Source of the DNA: Mycobacterium sp.
GTDB lineage: Bacteria > Actinomycetota > Actinomycetes > Mycobacteriales > Mycobacteriaceae
Length of the DNA: 13,828 nucleotides
NCBI GenBank assembly: GCA_025965815.1
Contig: JAOPWF010000038.1
Coordinates: 1 to 13,828, forward strand
Direction of reading: 5' to 3'
The translations under genes were made by a program, and so were the position numbers. The notes below the pieces were generated by a model that saw only the letters and a list, made by a program, of their open reading frames with translations, did not search any database and was not told the origin of the DNA. This document shows, piece after piece, positions 9,694 through 13,828 of the stretch (its first letter is position 1; each line of letters starts with the position of its first letter).

Positions 9694-9780
9694 CTTCGCA
9701 GTGGCGAGCTCGTGGCGTACATGCTTGTCTTCTTGCTCGACCTGCCGGTCGGAAGAAATGCTCAGCCACCGAGTCTCGGT
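9694..9780 (-). other. Open, protein-like 5' extension of the small membrane gene without a canonical start
   Basis: Continuous in-frame codons precede GTG 9693 back to the TGA at 9781-9783. They encode a polar, helix-forming stretch including DRQVEQEDKHVRHELATAK. The only non-standard start options are CTG at 9765 or ATT at 9759. A GTG at 9769 in the neighbouring frame would give M-A-E-I-S-S-D-R if one base (position 9760) were skipped. This suggests a single-base frameshift, an unusual start codon or a sequencing error. It could also simply be untranslated. Confidence 0.4.
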
Positions 9781-9854
9781 TCACGGGCCCCTTGCCTCAT
9801 CCCCACGCGAGCGTGCGCAGAATGCTGTCACAACGCGGCGTGTCGGCAAGGTAA

Positions 9855-9911
9855 CACGCTCCCCCGCGAGCGGGAGGTCCCCCAGCACGCGGAATGGGAG
9901 GTGCCCCCAGC
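9855..9911. repeat. G/C-rich palindromic repeat, copy 2 (tandem variant, after kgd)
   Basis: Read on the minus strand, GCTGGGGGCACCTCCC (9911-9896) repeats copy 1 exactly. It is then followed by a second related unit, GCTGGGGGACCTCCCGCTCG and a GCGGGGGAGCG tail (9886-9855), in which CTCCCGC pairs with GCGGGGGAG. The pair lies 26 bp downstream of the kgd stop and before the small membrane gene, in the position of a kgd terminator. The orientation is opposite to copy 1. Confidence 0.6.
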
Positions 9912-9936
9912 TCGCCGGAACAGGAGAGAGGGGGCC

Positions 9937-12900
9937 TCAGCTGAAGGCTTCGTCGATGATTTCCTGCTGCTCGACGGCGTGCACCTTCGAAGACCCGGAC
10001 GACGGCGCCGACATCGCGCGCCGCGAGATGCGCCGCAGGCCGCTCAGGTGCTCGGGCAGTTGTTCGGGCAGGGCCAGACCGAACGTCGGCCACGCGCCCT
10101 GGTTCGCCGGCTCCTCCTGCACCCAGAAGAACTCCCTGGCGTTCGGGTAGGTGTCCAGCGTGTTGGCCAGCCGCCGCTTCGGTATCGGGTAGAGCTGCTC
10201 GATCCGCACGATCGCGACGTCGTCACGCTTGTCCTTGGCCTTGCGCGCCGCCAGGTCGTAGTACAGCTTTCCGCTGCACAGCAGGATGCGGTTGACCTTG
10301 TCGCGGTCGCCGATGCCGTCCTCATAGGTGGGCTCCTCGATCACCGAACGGAACTTCGTCTCGGTGAAGTCCTTGATGTCGCTGACGGCGGCCTTGTGGC
10401 GCAGCATCGACTTCGGCGTGAACACCACCAGCGGCCGCTGGATGCCGTCGAGTGCGTGCCGGCGCAGCAGGTGGAAGTAGTTCGCCGGGGTCGACGGCAC
10501 TGCCACGGTCATCGACCCTTCGGCGCACAGCTGCAGCCAGCGTTCGATGCGGCCGGAGGTGTGGTCGGGACCCTGGCCCTCATGGCCGTGCGGTAGCAGC
10601 AGCACCACGTCGGACAGCTGTCCCCACTTGGCCTCGCCGGAACTGATGAATTCGTCGATGATCGACTGCGCGCCGTTGACGAAGTCGCCGAACTGCGCCT
10701 CCCACAACACGATTGCGTCCGGGTTGCCCACCGAGTAGCCGTACTCGAAACCGACGGCGGCGTACTCGGACAGTGCCGAGTCGTAGACCAGCAACTTGCC
10801 GCCGGTCGGGGTGCCGTCCTCGTTGGTGGCCAGCAGCTGGAGCGGGGTGAACTCCTCACCGGTCTTGCGGTCGATGATCACCGAGTGCCGCTGGGTGAAG
10901 GTGCCGCGGCGGGTGTCCTGGCCGGACAGCCGGATCAGCCTGCCGTCGCTGATCAGCGATCCCAGCGCCAGCAACTCGGCGAACGCCCAGTCCACCTTGC
11001 CCTCGTAGGCCATCTCGCGGCGCTTCTCCAGCACCGGGCGCACCCGTGGGTGCACGGTGAAGCCTTCGGGCAGGGCCAGGTGTGCGTCGCCGATGCGGGC
11101 CAGCAGCGACTTGTCCACAGCGGTGGATAGCCGCGCCGGGATCTGCTGATCGGCCTCCACCGACTGGCTGGGTTCGATCTCGCGTTTCTCCAGATCGCGG
11201 ACCTCGTTGAAGACGCGTTCGAGTTGGCCCTGGTAGTCGCGCAGGGCGTCCTCGGCTTCTTTCATCGAGATGTCACCGCGGCCGATCAGCGCCTCGGTGT
11301 AGGTCTTGCGGACGCCGCGCTTGGTGTCGATCACGTCGTACATGGCCGGCTGCGTCATCGACGGGTCGTCGCCCTCGTTGTGCCCGCGGCGGCGGTAGCA
11401 CAGCATGTCGATGACGACGTCCTTCTTGAACTTCTGCCGGAAGTCCATCGCGAGGCGCGCCACCCACACGCAGGCCTCCGGGTCGTCACCGTTGACGTGG
11501 AAGATCGGCGCGCCGATCATCTTTGCGACGTCGGTGCTGTACTCCGAGGACCGCGAGTCCTCCGGCGCGGTGGTGAAGCCGACCTGGTTGTTTACGATGA
11601 TATGGATGGTGCCGCCGGTGCGGTAGCCGCGCAGCAGCGCCAGGTTCAGCGTCTCGGCCACCACACCCTGGCCGGCGAACGCCGCGTCGCCGTGCAGCAT
11701 CATCGGCACCACGGTGAAACCGTCTTCACTGTCGCCCTTGTCCAGCAGGTCCTGCTTGGCCCGGACCAGACCCTCGACCACCGGGTCAACGGCCTCCAGG
11801 TGCGACGGGTTGGCGGTTAGCGAGACCTCAATGTCGTTGTCGCCGAACATCTGGATGTAGTTGCCGTGCGCGCCGAGGTGATATTTCACGTCACCGGAGC
11901 CGTGCGCCTGCGACGGGTTCAGGTTTCCTTCGAACTCGCTGAAGATCTGCGAGTACGGCTTGCCCACGATGTTGGCCAGCACGTTGAGCCGGCCACGGTG
12001 CGGCATGCCGATGACGACCTCGTCGAGGCCGTGCTCGGCGGCCTGGTCGATGGCGGCATCCATCATCGGGATGACGGCCTCGGCACCTTCGAGCGAGAAA
12101 CGCTTCTGCCCAACGTATTTGGTCTGCAGGAAGGTTTCGAACGCCTCGGCGGCGTTCAGCCTGCTCAGAATGTACTTCTGTTGCGCGACAGTGGGTTTGT
12201 CATGTTTGACCTCGATCCGCTCCTGCAGCCACTGCTGCTGCTCGGGCTCGAGGATGTGGGTGTACTCCACACCGACGTGACGGCAGTAGGCGTCCCGGAG
12301 CAACCCCAGCACGTCGCGCAGCTTCTTGTACTCCGCGCCGGCGAAGCCGCCGACCTTGAAGACCCGGTCCAGGTCCCACAACGTCAGGCCATGGGTCTGC
12401 ACGTCGAGGTCGGGGTGGCTGCGGAAACGATCCTTCTGCAGCCGCAGCGGATCGGTGTCGCTCATCAGGTGCCCGCGGTTGCGGTAGGCCGCGATCAGCT
12501 CGATGACCCGGGCATTCTTGTCGACGATCGAGTCAGGGTTGTCGGTGCGCCAACGGACGGGCTCATACGGGATGCCCAGCTCGCGGAATATTTCGTCCCA
12601 GAAGTCGTCGGACAGCAGCAACTGATGAACGATGCGCAGGAAGTCGCCGGACTCCGCGCCCTGGATGATGCGGTGGTCATAGGTCGAGGTGAGCGTGATC
12701 AGCTTGCCGATGCCTAGCTCTGCGATGCGTTCCTCGCTGGCGCCCTGGAACTCGGCCGGGTACTCCATGGCTCCCGCGCCGATGATGGCGCCCTGGCCCT
12801 GCATCAGCCGCGGCACCGAGTGCACCGTTCCGATGGTGCCGGGGTTGGTCAGCGAGAGCGTCACCCCGGCGAAGTCCTCAGCGGTCAGCTTGCCGTCGCG

Positions 12901-13710
12901 GGCCCTGCGGACGACGTCCTCGTAGGCGGCGATGAACTGCCCGAAGTGGAAGGTGTCCGAACGCTTGATGCCGGCGACCACCAGCGTGCGCTTGCCGTCC
13001 TTGCCCTGCAGGTCGATGGCCAGCCCCAAGTTGGTATGGGCCGGTGTGACGACGTTGGGCTTCCCGTCGATCTCGGCGAAGTGCCGATTCATGTTCGGGA
13101 ACTGTTTGACCGCCTGGACGATCGCGTAGCCCAGCAGGTGGGTGAAGGAGATCTTGCCGCCACGGGTGCGTTTGAGGTGGTTGTTGATGACGGTGCGGTT
13201 GTCGATCATCAACTTGGCCGGGATGGCCCGCACGCTGGTCGCGGTCGGCACTTGCAGGGACGCCGACATGTTCTTCACGACGGCGGCCGCGGCGCCGCGC
13301 AGGACCTGTACTTCGTCCCCGGCGTCCGGTGAAGGACCGGCGGGCTTGGGCGGCGCGGGTGCCTTCTGCGGCGCCGAGGCGCTGTTGCTCACCGGCGGGG
13401 TCTTGGCGGGTGGAGCCGGCTTGGTGTCCCTGTCGGGCGTCGGTGCAGGCTTCGGCTCGGGGGGAGCCGTAGGCGTGGCCGCGGCTGTGGGTGACGCGGC
13501 CTGGGCCGGCGGCGCGGACTTCTGATCAGCCTGCTGACTCGCTTGTGAACCGTTGCCGGTGCTGGGGCTGTCGAATGCCGGTTCGGGAGTGTAGTCGACC
13601 AGGAATTCGTGCCAGCTGGGATCGACCGAGGAGGGATCTTCGCGGAACTTGCGGTACATCTCCTCGACAAGCCATTCGTTCTGCCCGAATGGTGAAGTTG
13701 AACTGCTCAC
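9937..13710 (-). CDS. kgd: Multifunctional 2-oxoglutarate decarboxylase / E1o-E2o fusion (Kgd)
   Basis: This large cytosolic ThDP enzyme converts 2-oxoglutarate to succinic semialdehyde, or serves as E1 of 2-oxoglutarate dehydrogenase, and can condense with glyoxylate. In mycobacteria it is known to be inhibited by the FHA protein GarA and activated by acetyl-CoA. It has 1257 residues. The N-terminal helical motif [15 protein letters not shown] starts at about residue 8, followed by a Pro/Ala-rich linker (about 43-120). An E2o-like acyltransferase domain (about 121-365) without a lipoyl domain ends near [10 protein letters not shown], with His346. The E1o domain follows, with MPHRGRLN (His571), [10 protein letters not shown] (Asp675, ThDP/metal site) and C-terminal [21 protein letters not shown] 13710 was chosen because [14 protein letters not shown] matches the M. 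smegmatis start as I recall it; an ATG at 13815 would add 35 unlike residues. No clear promoter is visible in the 118 bp upstream. Confidence 0.97.
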   Translation of the reverse strand: MSSSTSPFGQNEWLVEEMYRKFREDPSSVDPSWHEFLVDYTPEPAFDSPSTGNGSQASQQADQKSAPPAQAASPTAAATPTAPPEPKPAPTPDRDTKPAPPAKTPPVSNSASAPQKAPAPPKPAGPSPDAGDEVQVLRGAAAAVVKNMSASLQVPTATSVRAIPAKLMIDNRTVINNHLKRTRGGKISFTHLLGYAIVQAVKQFPNMNRHFAEIDGKPNVVTPAHTNLGLAIDLQGKDGKRTLVVAGIKRSDTFHFGQFIAAYEDVVRRARDGKLTAEDFAGVTLSLTNPGTIGTVHSVPRLMQGQGAIIGAGAMEYPAEFQGASEERIAELGIGKLITLTSTYDHRIIQGAESGDFLRIVHQLLLSDDFWDEIFRELGIPYEPVRWRTDNPDSIVDKNARVIELIAAYRNRGHLMSDTDPLRLQKDRFRSHPDLDVQTHGLTLWDLDRVFKVGGFAGAEYKKLRDVLGLLRDAYCRHVGVEYTHILEPEQQQWLQERIEVKHDKPTVAQQKYILSRLNAAEAFETFLQTKYVGQKRFSLEGAEAVIPMMDAAIDQAAEHGLDEVVIGMPHRGRLNVLANIVGKPYSQIFSEFEGNLNPSQAHGSGDVKYHLGAHGNYIQMFGDNDIEVSLTANPSHLEAVDPVVEGLVRAKQDLLDKGDSEDGFTVVPMMLHGDAAFAGQGVVAETLNLALLRGYRTGGTIHIIVNNQVGFTTAPEDSRSSEYSTDVAKMIGAPIFHVNGDDPEACVWVARLAMDFRQKFKKDVVIDMLCYRRRGHNEGDDPSMTQPAMYDVIDTKRGVRKTYTEALIGRGDISMKEAEDALRDYQGQLERVFNEVRDLEKREIEPSQSVEADQQIPARLSTAVDKSLLARIGDAHLALPEGFTVHPRVRPVLEKRREMAYEGKVDWAFAELLALGSLISDGRLIRLSGQDTRRGTFTQRHSVIIDRKTGEEFTPLQLLATNEDGTPTGGKLLVYDSALSEYAAVGFEYGYSVGNPDAIVLWEAQFGDFVNGAQSIIDEFISSGEAKWGQLSDVVLLLPHGHEGQGPDHTSGRIERWLQLCAEGSMTVAVPSTPANYFHLLRRHALDGIQRPLVVFTPKSMLRHKAAVSDIKDFTETKFRSVIEEPTYEDGIGDRDKVNRILLCSGKLYYDLAARKAKDKRDDVAIVRIEQLYPIPKRRLANTLDTYPNAREFFWVQEEPANQGAWPTFGLALPEQLPEHLSGLRRISRRAMSAPSSGSSKVHAVEQQEIIDEAFS

Positions 13711-13828
13711 AGCAGCTGCTCGCCTCGATTCCTTCTGTCCCGACAAACACGCTGGATGCGGCTTGCCATTTCCTCTTCCGCACTGTCGGGGGCGTCTGGA
13801 GTGCGCTTCTGTCATCTGTTCTGCTCTT

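Noticed and set aside
9712..10596. Forward 294-codon open frame across the kgd 3' end
   Set aside because: It is mostly antisense to the conserved C-terminus of Kgd and has no recognisable protein character.
13711..13815. Kgd start at ATG 13815
   Set aside because: The extra 35 residues have no counterpart in known Kgd proteins, whereas GTG 13710 gives the expected [12 protein letters not shown] beginning.

Overview
The window is a high-GC stretch of an actinobacterial chromosome, almost certainly from a non-tuberculous Mycobacterium (Mycolicibacterium-like). The reasons are the gene content and order lpqY-sugA-sugB-sugC / corA / lpqZ / SDR / kgd, the close protein resemblance to the M. tuberculosis Rv1235-Rv1248c block and to M. 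smegmatis Kgd (both compared from memory), GTG/TTG starts and a leaderless-type promoter. No rRNA, tRNA, CRISPR array, transposase or phage gene was seen.

Region 1 (about 1-5098, + strand) is the trehalose-recycling ABC importer. It comprises lipoprotein LpqY, permeases SugA and SugB, and ATPase SugC, all packed with overlaps or gaps of 1-4 nt. A fifth gene follows, overlapping the sugC stop codon: a 201-residue protein that looks like an actinobacterial suppressor-of-fused (SUFU)-type domain protein. A perfect 9+9 bp inverted repeat lies about 60 bp before lpqY. Region 2 (5095-6198, - strand) is corA, a Mg2+/Co2+ channel. Its stop codon overlaps that of the SUFU-like gene tail to tail.

Region 3 (6199-8384, + strand) starts with a corA/malic-enzyme divergent spacer holding a leaderless-type promoter. 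A two-gene unit follows: a 393-residue malic enzyme and LpqZ, an OpuAC-like substrate-binding lipoprotein with no permease beside it. M. tuberculosis, as I recall it, carries mdh, a VapBC module and a PE_PGRS gene in this interval instead.

Region 4 (8385-13828, - strand) reads leftward. kgd encodes the large 2-oxoglutarate decarboxylase / E1o-E2o fusion of the mycobacterial TCA cycle. Next is a small membrane protein with foreign-looking codon use and a puzzling missing start, then a classical short-chain dehydrogenase. Two members of a G/C-rich palindromic repeat sit just after lpqZ and just after kgd, where they may act as terminators. The SDR-kgd gap is where M. tuberculosis carries relBE2, so it looks like a small variable insertion site.

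Taken together this is mostly core metabolism (trehalose import, Mg2+ transport, malate/2-oxoglutarate metabolism) with two plastic points. I did not find a convincing new multi-gene system. The most interesting items are the SUFU-like gene welded to the trehalose operon and the small membrane gene between SDR and kgd.
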